From Hemerocallis citrina (Eukaryota; Streptophyta; Magnoliopsida; Asparagales; Asphodelaceae): a DNA stretch of 64,000 nt. Shown piece after piece: positions 23,711 through 35,220 of the stretch (position 1 is its first letter; every line of letters starts with the position of its first letter). The position numbers and the translations under genes were made by a program. The stretch is from assembly GCA_017893485.1 (NCBI GenBank), contig CM030367.1, forward strand, positions 145,689,767-145,753,766. The letters are read 5' to 3'. The notes beneath the pieces were generated by a model, which was given only the letters and a program-made list of their open reading frames with translations, did no database searches and had not been told where the DNA came from.

Positions 23711-23721
23711 CTCTGATACCA
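23711..23721 (-). other. Primer-binding site (initiator tRNA-Met type)
   Basis: The minus strand reads TGGTATCAGAG. Ten bases separate it from the recognisable LTR start at 23,732, a little more than usual. Confidence 0.75.
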
Positions 23722-23731
23722 CTAAAAACCT

Positions 23732-23781
23732 TGTCACTCCCTGCTTCCCAAAAGAGAATATGGAATACAGATACGTGACTA
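23732..23781 (-). repeat. Truncated 5-prime LTR of chromovirus A
   Basis: About 50 bp match 11,886-11,934 (TGTCAC... to ACGTGACTA). The match then ends where the duplicated block begins. Confidence 0.75.
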
Positions 23782-24051
23782 GGAGTGCTACAAACAACAT
23801 ATAGGTCGACATCCGGCTAACAACCGACCACCTTAAAAACCAACATCCACTTTCACATATAAATTTCTCATACAAATCTTCTTGCCAATTTAACATTGAT
23901 TTAAGAAAATTATTCTTCTTTATAAATGTACTGTTTAATTTTTTTTTGCTAATTTTATGATATTTTTTGCTAATTAAATATACTGTTTTATTGTTGTTGA
24001 TAGTTAGTTATTTATTTTGTTCATTTCAAACAACCCATATAAACGCCATAA

Positions 24052-24276
24052 GGGCATCTACAGTCGTGCTTTGCTAAAATATGCATTTTCGCATATTATA
24101 CAAATAGCAAAGCGAGTTTGCTGCAGTGGTAAAATGCTATAATATAGCAAACAAAATTTTTTTATGATCGGACGAATCTTCGATATCCGTCCCACGAGTT
24201 CTAAATAATATTTGCAATTTTTTTAAGATTTAAAAACAATTTTTTTAGTTATATATATATATATAACTAAAAAAAA

Positions 24277-24335
<59 letters not shown>

Positions 24336-24612
24336 GGTGGGCCCCTCCACGGACGGTTCTTCAAGATCCGTCCAAGGGGATTCTGGCTTAAAACAATTTC
24401 TTTTCGGAAATTAAAAAACCGTTGGACGGGTTGTCCAGTTCCGTCTAACGAAATAAAAAATATTTTTTTTATTGGAACGGATCTTGAAAATCCGTACTAT
24501 ATAATTATATCCGCTCTCATATATAGCATCTACTGTTGTGAAATCGTCAAAATATGCATAAATAGTACACAATTGCATAAAGTAGATAAATAGCAAACGG
24601 CAGTTGTTGCTC
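24052..24612. mobile_element. Tourist-like MITE (PIF/Harbinger-type), copy 1
   Basis: The left end is GGGCATCTACAGTCG; the right end complements to GAGCAACAACTGCCG. A 3-bp TAA flanks both sides, as in PIF/Harbinger elements. The interior has a TA microsatellite and ATCCGTCC/GGACGGAT inverted motifs. There is no coding capacity. Confidence 0.6.
24250..24331. repeat. (TA)n microsatellite
   Basis: Two TA runs (24,250-24,265 and 24,281-24,331) separated by ACTAAAAAAAAAAC. Confidence 0.9.
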
Positions 24613-25395
24613 TAATTCTTTAAACATAGCTAGCAATTCCAAATTGGCTCTAGCTAGCTAACACCAGAACTCAATATGCTATCCTTATTAATTATGACTT
24701 TCTGTTCAAAATATAGCGGAGAACGATTATTAAACCTAAAACACTTCATACGTGTTAAGTGTGCACCCAGATTTTTGATTAATGATTTAACAGTGTAAAC
24801 CATATATGTTCTAATATCCTGTTTTTTTTTTTTTTTTTTTTGGTTTTGTTTTTTTTTTTTTTTTTTTTACATGCTATACAGCTAACATGTAATGAACAGT
24901 CAGTCAATGCACTTAATTAAATGTTAACCAGTAATTTACACGTGCAATGCACGTTTTTTAATAATTTCAAAAAATAAAAAAAAAAAAAACTCTGACGCAG
25001 GGAGGATTTGAGCTGAAAACCTCCTTTATATTAGTTATGTACGTGTGTTGCGCATGCTGGTAGAATGACAAAATGACAAATGACACTAAGGCCTTCTCCC
25101 ATTATAATATTAGAGATTAGAGATTAGAGATTAGAAATAGTCATTAAATTAAATGAATATATATCGAATAAAAAAAATAGTTTATATTTGAATATTTTGA
25201 TTTGGGTGACACATGCGGTGCACGTATATATTGTTGGATTTAATTTTAATATGTATTGCGCGGGTTTGTTTAGTTACAAAATTAGGATTTGTTTGGTTAC
25301 AAACCCAAACTCTCCCATTAAAATAGTAACGATATATTCAATGAAGATCAAGCTGCATCCGAGATGAAGATCAAGTTGCATTCCGATGAAGATCA

Positions 25396-25893
25396 AGTTG
25401 CATTCCGATGAAGAAAGTGCAAAATATGTAGAAGAAATTGAAGAGATGAATAACATAAACTATGAACTCATAGAATATGAGAAAGACTGGTAAAAAATTA
25501 GTGAAGATGAAAAAATAATGATACTGGAATAAGATGGTGGAAGTAGTGAATATAAAACAAAAGAATGTGAAATAAATATGATAACGAAAAATAGATGAAC
25601 AATTAGAAAGAAAAAATTATAGAAAGAATAAGCTTGGACAAAAAAAAAAATACTATAAAATAAGAGTAATCCGAAAGAGAGATTTAAGCAAATGGATAAT
25701 TGTTTTTTTATTATTATAATAAATCATGTTGTAGTTTGACATTATTTTGGGTAGGTTGTGTTTTGTTTTGCAAGTTATATCAAATCGATACGAGAATAGT
25801 CAATGTCAACCCACTACAAACAAAGCTCAAACGTCTCTTTCTCAGTATTTTGGTGTTTCATTTGAATAAACCAGATCCAGAACCTGTGCAGAA

Positions 25894-25929
<36 letters not shown>

Positions 25930-26111
25930 AATAACCTAGAAAAACCTAGGCAACTTAAGAGATTATTTAGTGAAACATAATAACCGTACTTTATATTTCT
26001 TTTCAAGAAAATAAATATTGTAAAAGAATTATAAAGCTTGGCCTTCCTAATTTCTTTGTCCTGCAGCAATCCCCACCGATTCTTTCTCCATGTAAGTAAA
26101 AAAATTTCTCC
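25396..26111. other. AT-rich DNA without a recognised gene
   Basis: It contains an (ATA)n run at about 25,896-25,921 and A-rich sequence. The short ORFs have no recognisable domain. Confidence 0.6.
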
Positions 26112-26119
26112 CCTTTTGC

Positions 26120-26337
26120 CAAGGCGGCCCTGAGCTCCCGGAGGCTCGAGACCGAAAGGCCCAAATAATTATTTTTGAAAATACTTAATAACACTAAATT
26201 TTTTTTTGGTCCAAAATATGTATCTATATTTACAAGAAAAATATAAATTTGGGGCACGAAAAGTTACAAAAATTTTGAGATCTGAGGCGGCTGTCTCCCC
26301 TGCCTCATCTCCTGCCTCATGGTGAGGGCCGGCCCTG
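26120..26337. mobile_element. hAT-like MITE, 218 bp
   Basis: An exact 8-bp duplication CCTTTTGC lies on each side (26,112-26,119 and 26,338-26,345). The right end complements to CAGGGCCGGCCCTCAC; the left end is CAAGGCGGCCCTGAG. The 8-bp TSD and CAGGG-type ends fit the hAT superfamily. No transposase. Confidence 0.8.
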
Positions 26338-26723
26338 CCTTTTGCATTTGTCTCTCACTTAAGATATCAAGTCATAGCTTTTACATTATGAATTATTTCA
26401 CCATTAAACAACCACACATAAAACATTCACTCCAGAAACACTAGTGCTACAGACAACATATAGGTTGACATCCGGTTAACAACCGACCACCTTAAAAACC
26501 AACATCCACTTTCACATATAAATTTCTCTTACAAATCTTCTTGCCAATTTAACAATGATTTAAGAAAATTATTCTTCATTATAAATGTACTGTTTTATAA
26601 ATGTACTGTTTAAATTTTTTGCTAATTTATTATATTTTTTGCTAATTAAATATACTGTTTTATTGTTGTTGGTAGTTAGTTATTTATTTTGTTCATTTCA
26701 AACAACCCATATAAACGCTATAA

Positions 26724-26957
26724 GGGCATCCACAGTCGTGCTTTGCTAAATATGCATTTTCGCATATTATACATATAGCAAAACGAGTTTGCTGCAGTGG
26801 TAAAATGCTATAATATAGCAAACAATTTTTTTTTTTTATGATCGGACGAATCTTCGAGATCCGTCCCATGAGTTTTAAATAATATTTGCGATTCTTTAAA
26901 GATTTAAAAACAATTTTTTAATATTTGCGATTCTTTTAAGATTTAAAAACAATTTTT

Positions 26958-27015
<58 letters not shown>

Positions 27016-27377
27016 AAAGCTTCGGTTGAGCACTACTCTAGTGCTCACCGCGTGAACACTAGGCCTTCGGGCGTTCATATCGAAAATCCGAACCGTTCAC
27101 ATTGATCTACACATCTAAATTAGTCTAAATATGTAAAATCAAATCATTTGAAATTCATTTGCCCATCCATCATGTGACTATAAAAACAATAATTTTCAGC
27201 CATACAATTTTGTAACACTTCAATGGATGGGTAAATGAATTTCAAATAATTTGATTTTACATATTTAGACTAATTTAGATGTGTAGATCAATGTGAACGG
27301 TTTGGATTTTCAATATGAACGCCCGAAGGCCTAGTGTTCACGCGGTGAGTACTAGAGTAGTGCTCAACCGAAGCTTT

Positions 27378-27431
<54 letters not shown>

Positions 27432-27716
27432 TGGGCCCCTCCACGGACAGCTCTTCAAGATCCATCCAAGGGGATTCTGGCTTAAAACAATTTTTTTTTC
27501 GGAAATTAAAAAAATCGTCGGACGGATTGCCTAGTTCCGTGGGACGGATCTTGAAGATCCGTCCTATATAATATGCATTTTTCTATATCCGCTCTCATAT
27601 ATAGCCATCTACTGTTACCAAATCGTCAAAATATGTATAAATGGCAAAAGACTGAAGCGATTCGTTTGCTAAAAAATGCATAAAGTGGATAAATAGCAAA
27701 CTGACTGTGGTTGCTT
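26724..27716. mobile_element. Tourist-like MITE, copy 2, with nested MITE
   Basis: Ends GGGCATCCACAGTC and, complemented, AAGCAACCACAGTC (11 of 14 bases match), flanked by TAA. A near-palindrome around 27,543-27,565 (GGACGGATCTT / GAAGATCCGTCC) is internal. The TA microsatellite is split by the element at 27,013. Confidence 0.65.
27013..27380. mobile_element. Palindromic (foldback) MITE in a TA microsatellite
   Basis: 368 bp. The first about 157 bp are the inverted complement of the last about 157 bp, with about five mismatches. The ends are GGGAAAGCTTCGGTTGAGCA on both strands. It is bordered on both sides by (TA)n, so insertion was into TA repeats. No coding capacity; I cannot fix the superfamily. 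Confidence 0.85.
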
Positions 27717-28085
27717 TAATTCTTTAAACATCAAGCTAGCTATTCCAAATTGACTCTAGCTAGCTAACACCAGAACTCAATATGCTATCCTTATTAATTA
27801 TGACTTTCTGTTCAATATATAGCGGAGAACGATTATTAAACCTAAAACACTTCATACGTGCTAAGTGTGCACCCAGATTTTTGATTAATGATTTAACAGT
27901 GTAAACCATATATATGTTGTAATATCCTGTTTTTTTTTTTTTTTTTTTTTTTTTGGTTTTGTTTTGTTTTTTTTACATGCTATACAGCTAACATATAATG
28001 AACAGTCAGTCAATGCACTTAATTAAATGTTAATATATTCAATGAAGATCAAGCTGCATCCGAGATGAAGATCAAGTTGCATTCC

Positions 28086-28447
28086 TTAATTAGTACTCTT
28101 CTTTATCAAGAGAGGTTGGTCTTCAGTCTTCTCTTAGACTGGGTAAAATTATTTCTGGCATCTCTACATACATTCTTCATGTACTGGTTTCTAGCTTAAT
28201 TTTTCTTTTCTAATTAGGGCTCCCTAATTAATTATATCTTTTGTATGGCATGCAATAAGAAAAGAATCGCAAGAGAGATTTCGAAGAATGAGTTAGGTCC
28301 AACTAACGAAATTGTTAATTACGTTTTATGAACGTATGTGTGTTAGGATTGCAAAGACTAAAACATTGTTCTTTCTTCTTCCTTCCTACCGGCTATTGAC
28401 GTGGGCAAAAAAGAAAAATGTTTATTGCTAGAAACGGATTAGGGAAC
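28086..28447. other. Unclassified AT-rich DNA
   Basis: No repeat or gene is recognised. It appears to be the flank into which the 28,453 LTR unit inserted. Confidence 0.5.
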
Positions 28448-29954
28448 AACGATGTAGCGCCCCGATTTCCGATACCGGAAAACCGAGACACAAGTCAAGA
28501 TCTTTGCTTCAATTAGTCACAATACACAGAAAAAACAGGAGAATTTAAAATTTTTTATTCAATACACAATGTGTTACAAGTCTGAATACTATACAACTGT
28601 AATACTTTACAATGGAGTTACAATATTGCCTTTACATTTCTAAGTATTACAACCTTCAACATCTTACATCAGAGTACCTCTTAACTAATACAGAATCAAT
28701 ACATATTTTGCAGCGGAACTAAACTTAATACTGACTCCTTGCTTTCCTCGCCTTGAGTCCTCCTGAATATCGCCTTTGTACTTGGGCGATCTAGTACCTA
28801 TGGAAGTGGGGACGTCAGTATTCACTGACGCTTAAAGGCTGATCATATAGCAGCGAATCTTCCAAACAATATATAAAATATACAAACATAACAATGGTGT
28901 CGGTGTAGTTTAAGTGTACGTGAGTGCTATGACTAGACTCTAATGTGATACTTAAGTAGAACTAGGACACTCCTATTCTAATATCAGCAAGTCTCCGAAA
29001 GTAACATGCAGCCCATAAATACATGCGACTCCATCTCAAGCCGTTTCTCCATATATAGGGATTGAACCCGCGTTATGAATTCTAATTGTACACAACCTGT
29101 TCCTGACAATACTCCATGACTCTGTGAGGTTGCAGAAGAGGTCAAGTCCCCTTATGCAGTCTGCTTATGGTGTCTCCGTTTTCCACTACTACCCGGCATG
29201 CCGGACCTCACTCGACCCCAGTATATCGGGCATCGTTCCAAAATCAAACCATAGAGTTTCGCAAGCGCAGGGCAGCGCGAAGCCTACCCTGTGGCACTCT
29301 CTGGGGTCTAGCAAACGCAGGACTGCACCATGCATCCTGTGGCACCCCAGCCACGGTATTTCAGGAATTAACAGCGCGAGATACGCAACCCGTGTCCTCA
29401 ACTTGTGAGACGGCACCGTACGTATCCCTTTGACAGGAAGGTACAACCCGGTACACCACCTATGATCTGCCTCAAGAGACGAGTTAGTGTCGGGGCCCCC
29501 TACAACTGACCCCTCTCTCCCGGCAAAAGGGTTTAAGTAAACTGATCCTTATAAGTCACTATCCTAGTGATGTCCCTGACTCGAACAATCCTAGGGATGA
29601 CGATATTATAACACAACATGCTAGGCCTTAAATTAGGCTTCGCAAAACAACTCTACTAGGCCGCTCAACCTAGATTTACCAGAATCCTTCGGGACCCGGT
29701 TCGTGGCTCATCGATCCAAGACTTTGGCCATCGCGAATATATACGCACGCCGCTACCCTAGACTTGGATTCTGTCTATACTCCGATCCTCGATCAACCTA
29801 CCCTGGTTAAGATTCGACGGTACACAAGGAGCGACTCCTCCACAGTTCCTTAGGATAGAAACACATGTCTTGATGGTCGATAGCCCTTAGGGTGGTAACA
29901 TCACCCTAGATAGCACAACTAACTGTGTACTAGCTAACAAGCTATACACGAGTA

Positions 29955-30200
29955 ATAACCACATACGAGCCAACTAAGCTACGTATGAAACAATAACTAC
30001 CTACGAGCCAGGCGGGCCTCGTAGGAGATAACCACGTACATACCAGCCAAATAAGCCGCGTATGAGACCAACAGCTACGTACGGACCAGTCGGGCCGCGT
30101 ACGAGACAACAACCTACATACGAGCCAACTAAGCTACGTATGAGACCCACCGCTACATACGGGCCAGTCGAGCCACGTACGAGCACGACCGTGTGCAAAC
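29955..30200. repeat. About 39-bp tandem repeat
   Basis: A TACGAGCCAACTAAGCTACG-like unit recurs about six times (near 29,963, 30,003, 30,042, 30,079, 30,119 and 30,158). The open minus-strand frame at 30,001-30,234 arises because the period is a multiple of three. Confidence 0.7.
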
Positions 30201-31299
30201 AATCATACAGGTAATCAATCCTAGAAGCAACCAAGCGTGCTTACTAACAAACTTAATCTTCTACTATTAGAAGCAACAAAGGGATCTACTAGTAGTCTAA
30301 GATCGGTATTCTACTAAGGAAGAATCCGAGGTGACATAACCGCCTTTATCGAATTAACTATCGCTAGTGGTCTTTCCGATCTTACTACTTCGACCTATAA
30401 TGTCTTAGGCATGACATACACTCGTAGGCATCTTCCTAAGTAATCCAATTACAAAATAGAACTACTCACCATCACGCTCCTAAGTATGAATATTATTAAT
30501 GCTGGTGCTTTCATCGAGCTTAAGCATAAAAATCACTACGACCTAGACATAGAGTCTAATATAGTCAAGCGAGCATGAAAGCTTACTACTTATCTTGGCT
30601 AATCACCATAACACAAGCACGGATAGATAACTAATATAACATACAATCATTCCAAGGTATAGTAGATATTCTAACATTACTCCTACAATGTTCTAATCAT
30701 GTATTACTCTAGCATGGCATAGAATCCAACATAATCACTACAACTAGTCACGGGTAGTTTCTTTACCCTAAGCATGAACATCCTAGTATGGGTATCCTTA
30801 ACTTAATATGATCAATAATTTGCATGATCCCTACTTACTTAGCATGAATCATGGTCATTCACTAACATAGTATACACTTCTCTACCATTTATCTAGCATG
30901 GTATACAATTTGCATACAATTTAAACTAGCATGATATGCCAAATACTTACAATTAAGCTAGCATGATTTATCGCTTTCCAACAATTAAACTAGCATGGTA
31001 TATGATTTTATCATGGATCCTACAACACTCTAGGCACAATAAAATTTATCCAAACATTGTAGGAAACTTTTGGATTGAATCCTACTCATTCTAAGCATAA
31101 CTAAGTCACTAAACATAATAGGAAACTTTAGGAATGAATCCTACAAAATTCCTAGTATAAGTGAGTTACCAAGCATGATAGGAAAAGAATCCTACAACAT
31201 TACCAAGCATGCTAGAAAAAGAATCCTACAACATTCTAAACGTTAAGCATGGTAGGATAAGTTTATAAAACATTCTACAATTAATTAAGCATAGAATCA

Positions 31300-32040
31300 T
31301 GGTAGGACATTTTTAAAGCAATCTTACAACTAATTGAGCATAGATATGGCTTCTAATTATTTTTAGAAGCAAAGCTACAACTAACTAAGCATGGTAAGCA
31401 TGGTAGGATATTTTTAAATGCAATCCTACAACTAATTAAGCATAGATATGGCTTCTAATTATTTTTAGAAGCAAGCTACAACTAACTAAGCATGGTAAGC
31501 ATGATAGGATATTTTTTAAATGCAATCCTACAATTAATTAAGCATAGATATGGCTTCTAATTATTTTTAGAAGCAAGCTACAACTAACTAAGCATGGTAA
31601 GCATGATAGGATATTTTTAAATGCAATCCTACAATTAATTAAGCATAGATATGGCTTCTAATTATTTTTAGAAGCAAGCTACAACTAACTAAGCATGGTA
31701 AGCATGATAGGATATTTTTAAATGCAATCCTACAACTAATTAAGCATAGATATGGCTTCTAATTATTTTTAGAAAAGATCCTACAATATGTGAAACATGA
31801 ATCATGGCTTCTAAATATTTTTAGAAGTAGTCCTACAACATTAGTAGCATAAAATGGCTTCTAATCATTTTTAGAAAAGATCCTACAATATGTGAAACAT
31901 GAATCATGGCTTCTAAATATTTTTAGAAGTAGTCCTACAACATTAGAAGCATAAATATGGCTTCTAATTATTTTTAGAAGCAATGCTACAACATTAGAAG
32001 CATAAATATGGCTTCTAATTATTTTTAGAGGCAATCCTAC
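31300..32040. repeat. About 101-bp tandem repeat
   Basis: TAGATATGGCTTCTAATTAT recurs at 31,341, 31,443, 31,545, 31,646 and 31,747 (period 101-102). A related shorter unit with ATGGCTTCTAA...TTTTTAGAAG continues to 32,040. Each unit holds the hairpin CTTCTAATTATTTTTAGAAG. Confidence 0.85.
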
Positions 32041-32329
32041 AACACTTTACTACTATTACTACTCCTATTTTAATCAAAACATAATACACAACTATCTACT
32101 ACTACTTCATTCTTATCAAGAGCACCACATACAACTTACTACTACTACTACTACTTTATTCACAACCAAATCACAACATGCAACCATTTATTACTACTAC
32201 TTTATTCACAATAAAATCACAACATACAACTATCTATCACTACTACTACTTCATCTCATTACATACTATTACTTATTATTTTAGCCTACTACTACTTAGT
32301 TGCTTACTAACCTTATTATCACTAGTGAT

Positions 32330-33060
32330 AAAGAAAAGGTCATTTTTATTTTACTTTTCTTTACAAAAGAAAAGATCTTTTTAATTAATTACAACTAGTG
32401 GTTAAAAAATAAAAGAAAGATCCTTTTTAATTAATTACAACTAGTGATTGAAGATAAAAGAAAGATCCTTTTAATTAGTTTCTACAACTAGTGATTAAAA
32501 GAAAGAAAGATCTTTTTATAGTTTCTACAACTAGTGTTTAAAAAGAAAGAAGATCTTTTTATTAGTTTCTACAACTAGTGTTTAAAAGAAGAAAAGATCT
32601 TTTTAATTTATTAGCTACAACTAGTGTGTAAAATAAAAGAAGATCTTTTTGATTAATAGTTACAACTAGTGATTAAGAATAAAAAGAAGATCTTTTTATT
32701 TATTAGCTACAACTAGTGATTAGAAATAAAAAGAAGATCTTTTTAGCTACAACTAGTGTGTAAAATAAAAGAAGATCTTTTTGATTAATAGTTACAACTA
32801 GTGATTAAGAATAAAAAGAAAGATCTTTTTATTTATTAGCTACAACTAGTGATTAGAAATAAAAAGAAGATCTTTTTAGCTACAACTAGTGTGTAAAATA
32901 AAAGAAGATCTTTTTAATTAATTAGCTACAACTAGTGCTTAAAATAAAAGAAGATCTTTTTAGTTAATTTACAACTAGTGGTTAAATAAAAAGAAGATCT
33001 TTTTATTAGGTTACAACTAGTGGTTAAAAATAAAAGAAAGATCTTTTTATTATTTAGTTC
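32330..33060. repeat. About 45-55-bp tandem repeat
   Basis: About 14 units carrying AGAAGATCTTTTT and ACAACTAGTG. Unit length varies by small indels, and one three-unit block is itself duplicated (about 32,620-32,760 and 32,750-32,890). Confidence 0.8.
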
Positions 33061-33633
33061 AATCAAGTCCTACAACCAATCAATGGTTGTATTGTTCAAC
33101 AATATGCAATATGTGAAGTTCTTAGTCCAATAACATACAACAAAAGATTATCATACTAAAGCTATGAACTTTTTGAGTTAGTAGTCACTACTACTAACTT
33201 TCTTTCACTTTCATTCAACACAACCTCATAACCACACACCCACAAAAAGAACAAAGAAAACAAAACAAGAAGGTGAGAAGAAGAAGAAGTCACACAACAA
33301 ACAACAAACAACCAACAAACAAACAAAGAAACAAACACAAGAAGAAACCAAGTGTGAAGAAACCCCCACCTTCTCTAACTTTGGTGGAAGAACTAGCTAG
33401 CTATTCCTTCTCCTTCCCCTAAGCTTGTTTAGAACTCTTCTATTACCTACAAAACAAAACTCTCTAGTTAATATGTTCTCTCTTTCTTTTCCTTTCCTTC
33501 TTTCTTTCTTTCTTTTGTTTTTTCTAAAATGAGAGAAGGAGGTGAATGAGGGGAGTTTTATAAAAGAGAAGGGAGGAGGTAAGTGCACCTATTGGCACAA
33601 ATTACCCTCAAAACAAGGGCCGGCCATGCTCTA

Positions 33634-33654
33634 GGGGGGGGGGGGGGGGGGGGG
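33634..33654. repeat. Poly-G tract
   Basis: A run of about 21 G. Its length could be a sequencing or assembly artefact. Confidence 0.8.
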
Positions 33655-34145
33655 AGGGCATGGTGTAGAGTAGTGAGGTGGAGTGATAAGGGTTCTAGAA
33701 GAGTATTAGTTCTAATCTTTGTGCATACAACTCTTCTTTCACCCTCTTAACCACCCTAATTCTCTAATTAAGTTACCATGATAAGAAATAGTGTATTGTC
33801 CTAAAGTACATACCATATACTAGGTATAATATACTAAGTACCATACAATTTTCATGTATGTGTACATGTATGTGTATACAAAGTTTCTTATAAAAATCCT
33901 TACAAAATTCCCAGAAATAGTTTAATTTGAAAAATAATAGTAAAATAAATTTTATTATTACTTCGGAGAGTCGCGCTATTAATTTGATGCGCTTTGGATG
34001 CGCACCGATCGACAGATGCGCGTAGGCACTGTTCGTGGGCGACCCGGCGAAAACCGCCAAAATAATCCGATTTTGGAATAAAAATAAAATAATAATAAAT
34101 TAATAATTTATATGAGTTAATATCCGTCCGGGATATTACAAACGA

Positions 34146-34173
34146 CTACTAGAGAATATTTATTTAGTTATAA

Positions 34174-34208
<35 letters not shown>

Positions 34209-34845
34209 CTAGAGAATATGGACATTTGTTCAATTCTAGCTCACTGCCTTCATTATTGGGAAGCTTGGAAATGGGAGAGGAAACCCTAGTTAAGATTGTG
34301 ATTAATAAGTCTATTTTCCTAATCACATAAATAGTTTCGTGATAAAAAAACAGTGGATTTTTTTTCCCAAACTGCCCTACTTTTTTTTAAAATTTTCAAA
34401 ACGCCCGGCTCGCTTTTTGAAAAAGCGAGTTTGGCTAAATCCTCCTCGTTTTTTGAGAAAGCGAGTCTTAGATTTGGGTTTTGCACCTACCTAGACTCGC
34501 TTTCTCAAAAAGCGAGGGGATTTATCCCAAGCTCGCTTTTTGAAAAAACGACTGTCGAGTTTTGCACCAGCCTACACATGCTTTCTCAAAAAGCGAGGGG
34601 ATTTATCCCAAACTCGTTTTTTTGAAAAAGCGATTGTCGATTGGGTCTTTAACCCCCAAACTCGAAATCAGATCTCACTTTTCTTAAATTCTCTGTCTTC
34701 CTCCTCCTCTTGTAACCCCGAAGCCCTAACCCATCTCTCATCTCATTTTCGTCAAATAACCACAAAAAATCGTCCATTATCCCATAAAATTGCTCTCAAA
34801 ATCCTAAACACATCTTCCAAAAGATCCAAAATTTGGAATTTTGAT
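34146..34845. other. Palindrome-rich non-coding DNA
   Basis: An (AAAT)n run lies at about 34,166-34,207. From 34,409 to 34,640 a CTCGCTTTTTGAAAAAGCG-type palindrome and its half-sites alternate at least six times. The block opens with CCCAAACTGCCCTACTTTTT (34,367), very like the motif at 34,865 in the MULE-type end. The ORFs 34,353-34,625 and 34,540-34,950 read through these palindromes and have no domain. Confidence 0.55.
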
Positions 34846-35066
34846 ATACTTGAAGGAATTTTTTCCCAAACTGCCCCACTTTTTGAAAGTTTTTTCCAAA
34901 ATGTCCTACTTTTTTTTTTAATTCCCAAAAGTGTAAGACTTGGTCTTTGAAAGACCACGTGAGTTTTAACTACACGCGGTCTTTCAAAGACCGTGCAGTC
35001 ATTTTGGTAAATACTTTCAAAAGTGGGTTAGTTTGGTAAATACTTTAAAAAGTGGGTCATTTTGGT
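34846..35066 (-). repeat. Inverted copy of the MULE terminal region
   Basis: The complement of this stretch matches 51,881-52,185, including ACCAAAATGACCCACTTTTT at the outer end, palindromes GGTCTTTCAAAGACC, and CAGTTTGGGAA...TTC(T/C)ACTT at the inner end. It is a DNA-transposon terminus pointing at the interval that contains the Tat element. Confidence 0.65.
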
Positions 35067-35220
35067 AACAAGTTCGGTTTGTAGAAGGAAAAAACACCAG
35101 TTAAAAACTAGAGATCATTTAAGGTTGTAACAAGTGTTACATAATACTAGCAAACCACAAGCACCAACTTGATTATTTGAAAACTATGTCTAATATTAAA
35201 CTATGTTAAACTATTATTGT

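Larger units (their letters stand above)
11886..23781 (-). mobile_element. Chromovirus A (Ty3/gypsy, Tekay-like), decayed, 5-prime LTR truncated
   Basis: Minus-strand order: LTR remnant (23,781-23,732), tRNA-Met PBS, gag, CCHC knuckles, intron-like segment, protease, RT, RNase H, integrase, chromodomain-like C-terminus, PPT, full 3-prime LTR. Both LTR copies begin on the plus strand with TGTCAC, and the matched part continues to ATACGTGACTA. A solo LTR sits inside gag. Several frameshifts and stops make it inactive. Confidence 0.85.
23784..25395. repeat. Duplicated block, copy 1
   Basis: It shares the order GTGCTACAAACAACATATAGG, Tourist-like MITE, AGCTAGCTAACACC, poly-T and GAAGATCAAGCTGCATCC with copy 2 (26,443-28,085). 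Copy 1 has about 400 bp (24,930-25,330) missing from copy 2. No gene is seen. Poly-T runs lie at 24,822-24,870. Confidence 0.75.
26443..28085. repeat. Duplicated block, copy 2
   Basis: Colinear with 23,784-25,395 apart from an extra palindromic MITE and a deletion of about 400 bp. The deletion joins AAATGTTAA to TATATTCAATGAAG near 28,029. Confidence 0.75.
28453..34140 (-). mobile_element. 5.7-kb LTR-like unit (probable solo LTR)
   Basis: It starts TGTAGCGCCCCG and ends CCGGGATATTACA, with exact 5-bp duplications AACGA at 28,448-28,452 and 34,141-34,145. These ends match the chromovirus-type LTRs elsewhere in the window. No gag, pol, PBS or internal LTR pair was found, so a solo LTR is most likely despite the unusual length, which tandem arrays partly explain. 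The ORF at 29,124-29,408 and those around it look like chance ORFs. Confidence 0.78.

Noticed and set aside
29124..29446. ORFs of 85-94 codons in the 28,453 LTR unit
   Set aside because: No domain, overlapping on both strands, inside LTR sequence with no conserved counterpart in the window.
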